Assembly: GCA_020161575.1 (NCBI GenBank)
Contig: JAIUNR010000012.1
Location: 1-50,581 of the forward strand
DNA from: Pseudomonadota bacterium
GTDB taxonomy: Bacteria > Pseudomonadota > Alphaproteobacteria > Rhizobiales > Beijerinckiaceae
DNA: 50,581 nt
Direction: 5' to 3'
Positions 6,613-16,521 of the stretch are shown here, piece after piece (within the stretch, counting starts at the first letter, position 1; every line of letters starts with the position of its first letter). The position numbers were made by a program, and so were the translations under genes. The notes below the pieces were generated by a model. The model saw nothing but the letters and a program-made list of their open reading frames with translations. It did not search any database and had not been told where the DNA came from.

Positions 6613-6845
6613 AAAAGATACCCCAAATACTCGATCTAGTTTCTGGCCGCGCGCACTACATCGTGCGCGATATCGCCGGGCGGGGCCACGACGAATTTAC
6701 AGTCGCGATCCTGACCCGCGAGGAAATAACGGCCGTGATGGACATCATCGACCGGGCGGCGATGCGGCACGAAAAATCGCGCGTGAGAAAGCGCATCGCG
6801 GAACTCGAGCGCGAGCTGGCCAGTCTGAAACGGGAGGGGCGCTGA
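6609..6845 (+). CDS. Small phage protein with C-terminal coiled coil, unknown
   Basis: A 78-residue protein overlapping the MazG-like stop by ATGA. Residues 45-78 (IIDRAAMRHEKSRVRKRIAE, then LERELASLKREGR) form a basic coiled coil. The N-terminal half has no motif I recognise. Conserved coding density and tight packing support it as a real gene. Confidence 0.6.
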   Translation: MKKIPQILDLVSGRAHYIVRDIAGRGHDEFTVAILTREEITAVMDIIDRAAMRHEKSRVRKRIAELERELASLKREGR

Positions 6846-6846
6846 C

Positions 6847-7104
6847 ATGCCGCGCGCCGCGCTTCAGCCGATGCCTGTTCGTGGGCTGCGTGCCGGGGAT
6901 GCCGCGCGCTATATCGGCATGTCTGAGAGCAAATTCCGCGAGATGATCAGCACCCACCGCCTACCGGCCGGCTTTGCCGTCGATGGCATTCGCCTCTGGG
7001 ATATCCGCGATCTCGACGATGCATTCGAGAGACTAAAGGGTGGACCAGACAATTCTCCAGAAAAGAATCCTGTTGACGATGGCTGGGACGGCGTTGCTCC
7101 ATGA
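6847..7104 (+). CDS. Excisionase/AlpA-like DNA-binding protein
   Basis: An 85-residue protein with GLRAGDAARYIGMSESKFRE followed by DGIRLWDIRDLDDAFERLK, the winged-helix MerR-type layout of phage excisionases and AlpA-like factors (helix-turn-helix, beta wing, helix). It lies directly before the integrase and overlaps it by ATGA, the usual position for an Xis. It should bend attachment-site DNA to steer the integrase toward excision; that role is inferred from family and position. Confidence 0.75.
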   Translation: MPRAALQPMPVRGLRAGDAARYIGMSESKFREMISTHRLPAGFAVDGIRLWDIRDLDDAFERLKGGPDNSPEKNPVDDGWDGVAP

Positions 7105-8291
7105 GCGATATGGATATCACCCTGAACTACCTGAGCGAGGAAAAATCACGACACGGGCGGATGCGCTACTATGCGCGGTGGAAGGGCAAGCGTGTCCGCC
7201 TCGTGGAGCGCCCCGGCTCCCCGGAGTTTCTAGAGGAATACCGCGCCGCTATCCGCAAGCTGCGCGAGGTCATGCCGACTCTTCCCGGCCCCGAGGTCGA
7301 AGAAAAGGGGGAGGCACCATTTGCTGCCAAATCCCTCGGGTGGCTGATCGAGCGCTACTTTGCCGAGAGCCCGGAATTCAAGACCCTGAACCCCATCGGC
7401 GTAAAACGCCGCCGCCGAATCCTTGAAGACCTGAAAGTCAAGCACGGTCGCCGTGGGATGATGATGACCACCGAGTCTATATCGGCCGGCGTCGCCAAGC
7501 GATCCACCACCCCCGGCGCGGCGAATGACTGGCTCAAAAGCGTAAAGGCGCTCTACTCATGGGCAGTTAAAGTCCGCATCGTTGCCTCGAACCCGGCCGA
7601 TCCTCTCCGCAAGATCAAGGTCGCGACCGACGGTTTCCACATCTGGAGCGTTGCGGAGATCGCCGCTTTTGCGTCAAAGCACCCCAAGGGCACGCGGGCC
7701 TATCTCGCATTGATGCTGTTCCTGTTCACCGGGCTGCGCAGATCAGATGCCGCCAGCTTTGGCCGTCAGCATATCCGGGATGGAGTTGTGCGATTTCGCC
7801 CCGGCAAGACCAGCACGAAAACAGGCGCGGAGCTGATTACGTCGCTCGCATGGCCTCTGAAGCAAGCCATGGATGCGTGTCCGCCGCCGTCAGACAGCAC
7901 CAGCATGGCGCTCTTGCTCAGCGGATGGAACAGAGGCTTCGCCAGCGGCAACGCTCTCGGTATGTGGTTCAAAGACCGATGCGACGAGGCGGGAATTCCC
8001 CACTGCACGCCGCACGGCCTTCGCAAGGCCGCAGCCTCGATCGCCGGAGATTCCGGCGCATCGGATCTCACGCTGGACGCAATGTTCGCGTGGTCAGAGA
8101 GCAGCGCCAACAACCAGTCCAGAGCCTATACCCGCAACGCGCGCAAGTTGAAGCTGGCGACCGAAGGATTCGATCTCGTAGCGGCCGCATTAGTCGGTGC
8201 CGGCGTCATCGCGCGGGAACAGACCGTGAGCAGCATTGTCGCACCAGGAGAGGGGATGTCGCACGGTGCGACAAAAACGATGTCTAAGTGA
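7101..8291 (+). CDS. int: Tyrosine-type site-specific integrase
   Basis: A 396-residue integrase. The catalytic set is visible: R213 in FTGLRRSDA, H305-G-L-R308 in HGLRKAAAS, and Y343 in SRAYTRNARK. The N-terminal part (residues 1-60) holds an arm-type DNA-binding region rich in Arg/Lys, followed by a core-binding SAM-like domain. It is the last gene before tRNA-Glu, so it presumably integrates at the tRNA 3' end. The 28 bases between its stop and the tRNA end are AT-rich. Confidence 0.93.
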   Translation: MSDMDITLNYLSEEKSRHGRMRYYARWKGKRVRLVERPGSPEFLEEYRAAIRKLREVMPTLPGPEVEEKGEAPFAAKSLGWLIERYFAESPEFKTLNPIGVKRRRRILEDLKVKHGRRGMMMTTESISAGVAKRSTTPGAANDWLKSVKALYSWAVKVRIVASNPADPLRKIKVATDGFHIWSVAEIAAFASKHPKGTRAYLALMLFLFTGLRRSDAASFGRQHIRDGVVRFRPGKTSTKTGAELITSLAWPLKQAMDACPPPSDSTSMALLLSGWNRGFASGNALGMWFKDRCDEAGIPHCTPHGLRKAAASIAGDSGASDLTLDAMFAWSESSANNQSRAYTRNARKLKLATEGFDLVAAALVGAGVIAREQTVSSIVAPGEGMSHGATKTMSK

Positions 8292-8318
8292 CTGAGATAC
8301 AATAAGCTATTTTAGGAG

Positions 8319-8394
8319 TGGCGCTCCCAAGGGGATTCGAACCCCTGTTACCCACGTGAGAGGCGGGTGTCCTAGGCCTCTAGACGATGGGAGC
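8319..8394 (-). tRNA. tRNA-Glu (anticodon CTC)
   Basis: A full cloverleaf can be drawn on the minus strand. The acceptor arm GCTCCCA (8394-8388) pairs with TGGGAGC (8329-8323), followed by discriminator G and an encoded CCA (8321-8319). The anticodon stem CCCGC/GTGGG encloses the loop CTCTCAC with anticodon CTC, and the T arm is AGGGGTTCGAATCCCCT. It decodes GAG. The gene remains intact after element insertion because the element would have restored the 3' end. Confidence 0.96.
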
Positions 8395-8498
8395 GCATCG
8401 CACAACAAAGGTGCGAAGTTGGTTGCTATAGGCACTCCGGCAGCGTATCGCAAGGTCAAAATTCAAGCTTGACCAGAATTTCGGGCCACACGGGAAAC

Positions 8499-9494
8499 AT
8501 GGCGGATCGATCAGAGTTCACTCTCCTGGCGGAGGATCGCGGTCAGCGGCTCGATAAGGTGCTGGCGAAGCATCTGCCGGATTTCTCGCGTGCGCGGCTG
8601 CAGGTTCTGATTGCTGAAGGCAGGATCCGCGTCGAGGGCCAGTGCGAGACAAATGCTGCACGCAAGATGCGTGGCGGCGAGGCGATTGAATTCGATCTGC
8701 CGCCCCCTCAACCGGCGAGCCCGATCGGCCAGGCCATTCCGTTGCGCGTCGTTCACGAGGATGAGGACCTCATCGTGATCGACAAGCCGGCGGGCATGGT
8801 GGTGCATCCCTCGAATGGGCATGAGACGGGCACGCTCGTCAACGCGCTGATCGCGCATTGCGGGGAGAGCCTGTCCGGCATCAACGGCGTCCTGAGGCCG
8901 GGCATCGTACATCGCCTCGACAAGGATACGACCGGCTTGCTGGTGGTCGCCAAGAATGACAAGGCGCATCGCGGATTGGCGGATCAGTTTGCCGATCACG
9001 GCCGAACAGGGCCGCTCGAGCGGGAATACCTCGCCGTGGTCTGGGGCGAGCTGCCGCGCCGGAGCGGGATGGTGGATGCCGCGATCACCCGTTCAAGCAC
9101 CAACCGCGAGAAGATGGTGGTTTCCGGCGCGGAGCGGGCGCGCTTTGCCATCACCCATTACGAGGTTCTGGAGGCGTTTCCCGGCGAGGATGGAAACATC
9201 GTCGCAAGCCTGATCGCGTGTCGGCTCGAAACCGGGCGCACGCATCAGATCAGGGTGCATCTGGCGCATATCGGCCACCCCCTGCTTGGCGACGCGCTCT
9301 ATGGCAGCGGATTTCGAACCAAGGAGCGCTTTCTCTCTCCCGCCGCGCAAGCCGCGCTCGCTGGATTGGGCCGTCAGGCGCTTCATGCCCGCACGCTCTG
9401 CTTCGAGCATCCGCGAAGCGGGGAGACCATGGCTTTCGATTCCGTGCTGCCAGATGATCTCGAAGGCTTGATCACAGCGCTGCGTGCTAGCTGA
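8499..9494 (+). CDS. RluA-family (RluD-like) pseudouridine synthase
   Basis: A 331-residue protein from the ATG at 8499. An S4 RNA-binding domain spans about residues 10-70 (RGQRLDKVLAKHLPDFSRAR). The catalytic domain has VIDKPAGMVVHPS and HRLDKDTTGLLVVAK with the nucleophile D141, then GRTHQIRVHLAHIGHPLLGD. It should isomerise uridines in 23S rRNA helix 69, as for RluD, though RluC- or RluA-type targets cannot be excluded. A TTG at 8469 gives ten extra residues; the ATG is preferred because it is preceded by a purine-rich GGGAAAC. It is followed by rpoH, an order common in Hyphomicrobiales. Confidence 0.93.
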   Translation: MADRSEFTLLAEDRGQRLDKVLAKHLPDFSRARLQVLIAEGRIRVEGQCETNAARKMRGGEAIEFDLPPPQPASPIGQAIPLRVVHEDEDLIVIDKPAGMVVHPSNGHETGTLVNALIAHCGESLSGINGVLRPGIVHRLDKDTTGLLVVAKNDKAHRGLADQFADHGRTGPLEREYLAVVWGELPRRSGMVDAAITRSSTNREKMVVSGAERARFAITHYEVLEAFPGEDGNIVASLIACRLETGRTHQIRVHLAHIGHPLLGDALYGSGFRTKERFLSPAAQAALAGLGRQALHARTLCFEHPRSGETMAFDSVLPDDLEGLITALRAS

Positions 9495-9647
9495 GGGGGC
9501 GCTGCCTCCCGCCAAAATTTCGTGATCGCGAAGTGATCCATGCCGCTATTTCGCCACGTATCGGGTGTGCTATAAGCACAATCGCGTCGAAGGGTGTCTC
9601 ACCGCGACGATGGGTCTGCCGCTTCCGGGGGCCCGAAGGAGGTATGA

Positions 9648-10529
9648 ATGTCGACTGCTACGATGCCCGTCCTGTCGGGTGAGGGTGGACTTAATCGCTA
9701 TCTCGCTGAAATCCGCCGTTTTCCCGTCCTGAAGCCGGATGAGGAATTCATGCTGGCGAAGCGCTATCAGGAATATGCGGACCCAACCGCCGCGCACCGT
9801 CTGGTGACCTCGCATCTGCGCCTCGTCGCGAAGGTGGCGATGGGCTATCGCGGCTATGGTTTGCCGGTGGGCGATGTTGTCTCCGAAGGCAATATCGGGC
9901 TGATGCAGGCGGTCAAGCGGTTCGATCCCGACAAGGGCTTCCGCCTCGCCACTTATGCGATCTGGTGGATCAAGGCCTCCATCCAGGAATACATCCTGCG
10001 CTCGTGGAGCCTTGTGAAAATGGGCACCACGGCCAACCAGAAGAAGCTGTTCTTCAATCTGCGCAAGGCCAAGAGCAAGATTTCCGCTTTGGGCGAGGGT
10101 GATTTGCGCCCCGATCAAGTGGCGGCGATCGCGACCAAGCTGGGCGTCGAGGCGCAGGAGGTCATCGAGATGAACCGTCGTCTTGGCGGTGATTCCTCGC
10201 TCAATGTCACGATGCGCGATGATGGCACTGCTGAATGGCAGGATTTGCTGGTTGACGAGAGCGACAATCAGGAAGCGATCCTTGCCCGCTCCGAGGAGGC
10301 GGATAACCGCCATGCGGCTCTGGGCGACGCGCTTGCGACGCTCAATGCGCGCGAGCGCCGCATCTTCGAGGCGCGCCGCCTGCTCGACGAGCCTCTCACT
10401 CTCGAAGCGCTTTCCGAGGAGTTCGGGGTGAGCCGCGAGCGTGTGCGCCAAATCGAGGCACGCGCATTCGAGAAGGTGCAGGGTGCGGTCAAACGCTCCA
10501 TTGCCGCGATCGAAAAACGGGCGGCATGA
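9648..10529 (+). CDS. rpoH: RNA polymerase heat-shock sigma factor RpoH (sigma-32)
   Basis: A 293-residue sigma factor. Region 2 includes SHLRLVAKVAMGYRGYGLPV and DLVSEGN-like DVVSEGNIGLMQAVKRFDP, then the AIWWIKASIQEYILRSWSLV -10-binding helix. The RpoH box QKKLFFNLRK follows. Region 4 ends with GVSRERVRQIEARAFEKV for -35 contact. AAGGAGG precedes the ATG by a few bases. A TATAAG at about 9572 may be its -10 but I found no good -35. A strong terminator follows at 10551. Confidence 0.97.
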   Translation: MSTATMPVLSGEGGLNRYLAEIRRFPVLKPDEEFMLAKRYQEYADPTAAHRLVTSHLRLVAKVAMGYRGYGLPVGDVVSEGNIGLMQAVKRFDPDKGFRLATYAIWWIKASIQEYILRSWSLVKMGTTANQKKLFFNLRKAKSKISALGEGDLRPDQVAAIATKLGVEAQEVIEMNRRLGGDSSLNVTMRDDGTAEWQDLLVDESDNQEAILARSEEADNRHAALGDALATLNARERRIFEARRLLDEPLTLEALSEEFGVSRERVRQIEARAFEKVQGAVKRSIAAIEKRAA

Positions 10530-10550
10530 TGATAGTAGAGATATTCCCGA

Positions 10551-10581
10551 AGGGCGCCCCGCGGCGCCCTTTCTGTTTTTT
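10551..10581 (+). terminator. Rho-independent terminator of rpoH
   Basis: AGGGCGCC (10551-10558), tetraloop CCGC, GGCGCCCT (10563-10570), then a T-rich tail ending in six T. It lies 21 bases after the rpoH stop and before the next gene on the same strand. Confidence 0.9.
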
Positions 10582-10606
10582 GCGCGCACAGAAAGGATGA
10601 GAGCGA

Positions 10607-11164
10607 ATGGCGAAGTTCTTCAGCGAGATTGGTGATGACCACCGCGATTTCATTTTGCGGCAGAAGGTATTCTTCACCGCCTCCGCGGCGACGGATACCC
10701 GCGTCAACCTTTCGCCGAAAGGGCTCGATACGCTACGGATCCTTGGGAGAAACAGTGTCTGTTATCTCGATTACACGGGGTCTGGCAACGAAACCGCCGC
10801 GCATCTGCTCGCTGACGGGCGGCTGACGTTGATGTTCTGCGCTTTCGAGGGCGCGCCGATGATCCTCCGCCTCTTCGGGCGCGGGCAGGCGCTTCAGCGT
10901 GACGAAGCAGGCTATCAATCCCTGCTCGCGGCGCATTTCGGCGGTGAGACCCCCACCGGCGTGCGCCAGATCATCACGCTTGCGGTGGAAATGGTGCAGA
11001 CGGCCTGTGGTTTCGGCGTTCCGCTCATGGATTACCGCGCCGATCGCGAGACGATGCCGCGGCTGATGGAAAGCAAGGGCGAAGCCGGCCTGCGCGAATA
11101 CCGCGCGCTGAAGAATCGCGTCAGCCTTGATGGGTTACCGACGGGACTGCGTGAGCCGGCTTGA
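10607..11164 (+). CDS. Pyridoxamine 5'-phosphate oxidase-family FMN protein
   Basis: A 185-residue protein of the PNPOx-like split-barrel fold: FILRQKVFFTASAATDTRVN, LSPKGLDTLRILG, then YLDYTGSGNETAAHL and LTLMFCAFEGAPMILRLFGR. This is the group usually annotated as pyridoxamine 5'-phosphate oxidase-related, often binding FMN or F420, rather than true PdxH, which is longer and has different substrate motifs. The substrate is unknown. It is transcribed after the rpoH terminator, so it probably has its own promoter, and it converges on the minus-strand gene at 11171. Confidence 0.85.
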   Translation: MAKFFSEIGDDHRDFILRQKVFFTASAATDTRVNLSPKGLDTLRILGRNSVCYLDYTGSGNETAAHLLADGRLTLMFCAFEGAPMILRLFGRGQALQRDEAGYQSLLAAHFGGETPTGVRQIITLAVEMVQTACGFGVPLMDYRADRETMPRLMESKGEAGLREYRALKNRVSLDGLPTGLREPA

Positions 11165-11170
11165 CCGCGC

Positions 11171-12361
11171 TCACTTCCACTCTGCCAGCGCTTCCGCAAC
11201 CGCCTTATCGCCGGAAACCCCTTTTTCGGCGAGGACAGCGCCCCGGCGGCCATTGGCGAGCCGGACCTCGAAGACCAGCCATTTCTGGTTCCTGAGCAGA
11301 TCGAGATTGCGCTGGACACTCGCCTCCTGGCGGTCGAGCCCGATCATGAAGACATTGTCCTGCACCGGAACGACCATGCCGGCGAAAACGCTGCCGGGCT
11401 CGCTCTCACGACCACGCCATTCGATCGCGCTCATCTCGCGGATGTTCTCGACCCCAGCACCGGGCTCGAACATCGCCATCACGATATGCGAAGCGTTGAG
11501 ACCGGCTTCGCTGTTACGCGCGATGGAAAGGTCCACTTTGAGGCCGCTGCCAGAAAAGTCGATCCGTGCTCGCAGGCTCTTTTGTCCCCGCAGGGCGGGG
11601 TCGGGCAGAAAACTCCATTCGACCTTACCCTCGAACTGGTTCGGTGCGCTGCCGGCCACTTCGAGCACCACGAAGGCACGGCTTCCGGCATTGACCGGAC
11701 GCTGTTGCGGCTGTGCGGGTGGCTGCGCAGGGCGTGTTTCCGCAGGTGGATTGCGGGGCGCGGGGTCCGCCTGCGCCTGGCGTGCCGGGGGCTGCGCGGC
11801 TTCGCCTGCACCGAGGCGTCCTTCGGTCTTGCCTTCTTCGCCGCTCGCAGCGGTAGGCGCGGCGATGCGCGGCGGTTCGTCCTGGGCGCTGCGATCGGTA
11901 TCCTTGCGCGACATAGCGAGCATGCCCATCGCGACCATCGCCACAATGGCGATGCCTCCGAAGATGGCCAGCGATCTGCCCGATCTCTTTGGTTCGCTGC
12001 GCATTGGCGCGCGAGGCCGGATCACCGCCTGTTCGGCCGCGCGCAATTCCTCGATCGGCGAAGGGAGCGGCGGGGGCGCGAGCGGTACAGGCTCGTGTGC
12101 CTCGGGTTCTGGCGGCGCAGGCTCGGGCTCCGTCTGCGCCTCTGCTTCGACCTCGGTGACCGGATTAAGCTCGCCCTCGATCCGAAGCGCCACGGCGTCG
12201 ATCGCGGTGAGTTCCGCGGCGATCGCCTCCTCGGTCAGCGGGGGCTCGAAGCCGCGCAATTGCCGCTCCAGTGCGCTGCGCGCGCGGGCATAGATTGCCT
12301 CGCGATCGGCGGCATCCTTGCCGGCAATCGCGCGCTGGAGCAGGGGATAGTAATCCGTCAT
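11171..12361 (-). CDS. Membrane-anchored conserved hypothetical protein
   Basis: A 396-residue protein starting 4 bases after the purA stop, so probably cotranscribed with purA. An N-terminal helical domain (residues 1-65) precedes a Pro/Glu-rich linker (75-125) and one transmembrane helix at 131-150. A second Pro/Ala/Gln-rich linker leads to a C-terminal beta-rich domain (AFVVLEVAGSAPNQFEGKVE; WLVFEVRLANGRRGAVLAEK). The layout suggests a cytoplasmic head and a periplasmic domain. I know it only as a hypothetical often found beside purA in related bacteria. The open frame starts upstream at 12406, inside purA; the ATG at 12361 is preferred. Confidence 0.8.
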   Translation of the reverse strand: MTDYYPLLQRAIAGKDAADREAIYARARSALERQLRGFEPPLTEEAIAAELTAIDAVALRIEGELNPVTEVEAEAQTEPEPAPPEPEAHEPVPLAPPPLPSPIEELRAAEQAVIRPRAPMRSEPKRSGRSLAIFGGIAIVAMVAMGMLAMSRKDTDRSAQDEPPRIAAPTAASGEEGKTEGRLGAGEAAQPPARQAQADPAPRNPPAETRPAQPPAQPQQRPVNAGSRAFVVLEVAGSAPNQFEGKVEWSFLPDPALRGQKSLRARIDFSGSGLKVDLSIARNSEAGLNASHIVMAMFEPGAGVENIREMSAIEWRGRESEPGSVFAGMVVPVQDNVFMIGLDRQEASVQRNLDLLRNQKWLVFEVRLANGRRGAVLAEKGVSGDKAVAEALAEWK

Positions 12362-12365
12362 GCCC

Positions 12366-13664
<1,299 letters not shown>

Positions 13665-13795
13665 CTACTCCGGTTTGCGCGCGCACGAGTTTGCTCGCCG
13701 CGCCCGTCGTTAAAGCATCGGGATAGCCAATGGTTAGCGTGGGGTAAAGCACGAAGGTTGCCTAGGCCTTCGATCCAGACGGTTTTCCTGCCCGA

Positions 13796-15466
13796 TCAAG
13801 GCCGGAGCGGCAGGGCGCGGATCTCCTTGCCCGCGGGCCAGCGCAGCCGGTAGGCGGTAACGAAGGCGCGTTCTTCCTGCGGCTTCAGGTTCGGAATCCA
13901 CACGATGACCCCGCGCCTCTCGTCGGGCGCTTCAAGATCGGGCTTGGTCAATTCGCTCATGCGCTCGACCGTGATCGCCTGATCCTCGCTGACCGGGATA
14001 CGATCCTCGATGACCATCGGCACCGGGAAGGCGTGAAGATTGCGAACCACGGTTCGGAACTGGAATTCCTCGCTTTTCGTCGAACCCAGCAGCCCCGGTC
14101 CCGCGGCCTGGCGCGACAGGGGCACGCGCGTCACCTTCACGCGGTCATCCGCTCCGAAGCCAAGGCGGGTATTTTCTCCCGGCGCGATCTGGCTGAAGCG
14201 CCCTTTGCCGATATAGGTGCCGTCGCGGCTGAGCAGAACCTCGCCGGGCAGGATCGGCGTCTCGCCCTTATGCGTGAAGCCCGCTTCGAGATAGGCGGTG
14301 GGATCGAGAACCGGCGCGGTGCGCACAACCAGCTTGATCTCTGGCTTTTCTGCCGAGAGGCGCACCGAGCGTTCCGCGCCACCCGAGGCGAGCGTCATTT
14401 TTCCCGGCAGCACGAATTCGGCCTGATAATCGCCGAGATCAACCTTCGCCTCCGCTTCATCGGCGGCGATATAGGCTTTCTGGCGTTGCTCCTCGGCAAT
14501 CTTCGCGGCTGCTATTTCCGCAGACATTGGTGCCGAGCGTGCCACGGGCGCCGGGGCCATGACCGGCTTCGGTGCGGGGCGTTCATAAATCGCCACTTTC
14601 TCGCCGCGCAGCTCCGGCGCGGCAGTGCCGCGATTGACCGCGAGGGTGGAAAGCGTGACCTTCGCTTCCTTCCAGTCCTCGCCGGTCTGCTGGCGGATGA
14701 GCGCGCGCCGGACCAGCTCCAGCGCGGGAGCGGTGCCGCGCGTATCGAGCCGCGCATCATAGACAGGGCGCCAGGAAGCGCCGCGCACACGGTAGGAAAC
14801 GCTCAGCTCGGCCTTGGCCGCGCTCTGCGCCTCGACGGCGATGGCGGCGACGATGCGTGTTTCCGGCTGCGAAGGAGCGATGCCTTCCGGGTTCTCGATT
14901 GCCGCGATCTCGGCATCGAGCCGCGCATCCTCGTCGCGCAAAACCCGCAACTCCTCGTTCACTGCCCGTAGCCCTTTGCCGACGATCTCGACGGCCTTGA
15001 GCCATTGTTCGGGATCGACCATTTTGGTGTCCTTGCCCTCGCCAGGCGAGGCGAGGCGGTTGATCATCGCCTTCTTGCCCTCGGCGGCGTCGATCTTGTC
15101 ACCGACGCGATCCTTCTCGGCGCGCAGGGCCTTGAGGCGCTTCTGCGCTTCCGGCGTGCCGGCGCCTGCGGCGCTGGCGCGGAACTCGACCCCGCCGATC
15201 AGGAGTTTGGTGTCGCCCGCACCCTCGATCCGCAACGAGGCGGGGTCGATCTGGGCAGGAAGATCGCTCAGCACGACCTCGTGCTCGCCAGCGGGGATCT
15301 CCACGCTGACACGGCGGCTGACGAGTGCCGCATCGGGGTAGAGCGTCACGCCCTCGATCCGCGACGTGGCGGAAAGGCTCGCGGCCTGCGCGAGTGCGAA
15401 AGGCGAGACGCCTGCCAGCACGGCGCCGAGAAGCAGCTTGCGGGAAAGAACGGCAATGCGCGGCAT
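13796..15466 (-). CDS. MuiA-family (DUF4139/DUF4140) periplasmic protein
   Basis: A 556-residue protein. After a signal peptide (MPRIAVLSRKLLLGAVLAGV ... ALAQA) comes a DUF4140 N-terminal domain (IEGVTLYPDAALVSRRVSVE), a coiled coil (about 110-200), and the DUF4139 domain with LSVSYRVRGASWRPVYDARL and EEFQFRTVVRNLHAFPVPM. Proteins of this type are named mucoidy inhibitor A from early genetics, but the molecular role is unknown. The ATG at 15466 follows GGGGG and starts the signal peptide, so the upstream open frame to 15541 is not used. Confidence 0.88.
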   Translation of the reverse strand: MPRIAVLSRKLLLGAVLAGVSPFALAQAASLSATSRIEGVTLYPDAALVSRRVSVEIPAGEHEVVLSDLPAQIDPASLRIEGAGDTKLLIGGVEFRASAAGAGTPEAQKRLKALRAEKDRVGDKIDAAEGKKAMINRLASPGEGKDTKMVDPEQWLKAVEIVGKGLRAVNEELRVLRDEDARLDAEIAAIENPEGIAPSQPETRIVAAIAVEAQSAAKAELSVSYRVRGASWRPVYDARLDTRGTAPALELVRRALIRQQTGEDWKEAKVTLSTLAVNRGTAAPELRGEKVAIYERPAPKPVMAPAPVARSAPMSAEIAAAKIAEEQRQKAYIAADEAEAKVDLGDYQAEFVLPGKMTLASGGAERSVRLSAEKPEIKLVVRTAPVLDPTAYLEAGFTHKGETPILPGEVLLSRDGTYIGKGRFSQIAPGENTRLGFGADDRVKVTRVPLSRQAAGPGLLGSTKSEEFQFRTVVRNLHAFPVPMVIEDRIPVSEDQAITVERMSELTKPDLEAPDERRGVIVWIPNLKPQEERAFVTAYRLRWPAGKEIRALPLRP

Positions 15467-15542
15467 GAAATCCCCCTTTTGTGCCCGGTGAGGCAAGGGA
15501 ATGGCTTCGTAAGGCAAAGTTGGGGCGAGGAAAGGGCCCAAA

Positions 15543-16403
15543 TCAGGCCGCGCGCATCAGCGCGCGCGGCTTCACCCGGGCCTCGATGAAATTGCGGATT
15601 TCCGTCACCCGCAATTGGGGATCGGTGACATCCGGCCCGAGGCCATGGCGCCATGCGACATGCTTGATCCCGGGTTCGGCATCGAGCGCGCGCAGATCCG
15701 CGATATAGGCGGCCTGTTGGGCTTCGTTTGCGAAGAAACCGTCCCGCACCATGTTGCGGATGCGCTTCTCGATGAGGAAGGCGATGTAGGCAGGCGAATA
15801 TTCCGGGTGATATTGCACGCCCCAGAACGTACCGCCTTCGTGGCGGATTTCGGCGGCCTGCACCTGCGACATGTCGTTCGAGGCGAGGAGGGTCGAATCC
15901 GGCGGCAGGCTGGCAACCTCGTCGTAATGCGTGCAGGGTGCATCGAAGACATCCGGGCGTCCTTCGAGCAGGGGATGCACCGCGCCGGCCTTCGTCACGC
16001 GGATCTTGCGCGCGAAACCCACCTCATAGCCGCGCGGATTGGCGTGAACGCTTCCGCCCGCGGCGACCGTCGCGAGCTGCAGGCCCCAGCAGGAGCCGAA
16101 GAACGGCACATTGGCTTTGAAAACCGCCCGCGCAACCTCGATCTGGCGCGTCGCCTCCGGCGCCATCTGCCAGATATTGAGCGCCGAGCCGGTGATCACC
16201 ACGGCGTCGTAATCAGCGAAGGTCATGCCCTTGGGCAAGCTGGCGCCGGCATCCGCCGCGAGCAGCACGTCATAGGCGCCGCCCCCTGCGATTCTGACCA
16301 GCAGGTTGCCGTAATCCTCGGCGGGCGTAATCCCGCGCGTTGATCGGTGGAAATCCCGGATCTCGGAACTATTGCCTTCGATCACGAGGAAGCGCACAGA
16401 CAT
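15543..16403 (-). CDS. Class I glutamine amidotransferase-like protein
   Basis: A 286-residue stand-alone GATase1 protein. The nucleophile elbow is FFGSCWGLQLATVAAGG and the catalytic His/Glu pair lies in GVQYHPEYS. It resembles the GMP-synthase glutaminase-like group used in gamma-glutamyl hydrolysis or transfer of amido nitrogen to unknown partners. No synthetase partner is adjacent. It lies next to the MuiA-like gene on the same strand and is divergent from the EamA exporter. Confidence 0.87.
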   Translation of the reverse strand: MSVRFLVIEGNSSEIRDFHRSTRGITPAEDYGNLLVRIAGGGAYDVLLAADAGASLPKGMTFADYDAVVITGSALNIWQMAPEATRQIEVARAVFKANVPFFGSCWGLQLATVAAGGSVHANPRGYEVGFARKIRVTKAGAVHPLLEGRPDVFDAPCTHYDEVASLPPDSTLLASNDMSQVQAAEIRHEGGTFWGVQYHPEYSPAYIAFLIEKRIRNMVRDGFFANEAQQAAYIADLRALDAEPGIKHVAWRHGLGPDVTDPQLRVTEIRNFIEARVKPRALMRAA

Positions 16404-16521
16404 AGGAAAGATCCTTCGAACATTGCGTTGCCAAAGGGATATCCCGCCCTGCGCATTGCATCAACTGTGCCTTTCACCCTTCCGGCTGCCTTGCCCGGCA
16501 GCGTCAATTTTCCGTGAAACC

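Larger units (their letters stand above)
1..8319. mobile_element. Prophage or phage-derived integrative element, right end only
   Basis: The segment carries a phage-type lysogeny switch (S24 repressor facing a Cro-like gene), a recombination module (RusA, AAA ATPase, DUF669, Cas4-like exonuclease), an excisionase-like protein and a tyrosine integrase. The integrase ends beside the 3' end of tRNA-Glu, and everything right of the tRNA is housekeeping chromosome. No capsid, terminase, tail or lysis gene is in view, so those genes, if present, lie left of base 1. The right boundary is inferred from the tRNA 3' end. The left boundary is outside the window, so completeness cannot be judged. Confidence 0.85.

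Noticed and set aside
9560-9600. rpoH promoter
   Set aside because: TATAAG is present but no acceptable -35 at 16-18 bases, so it was not listed.
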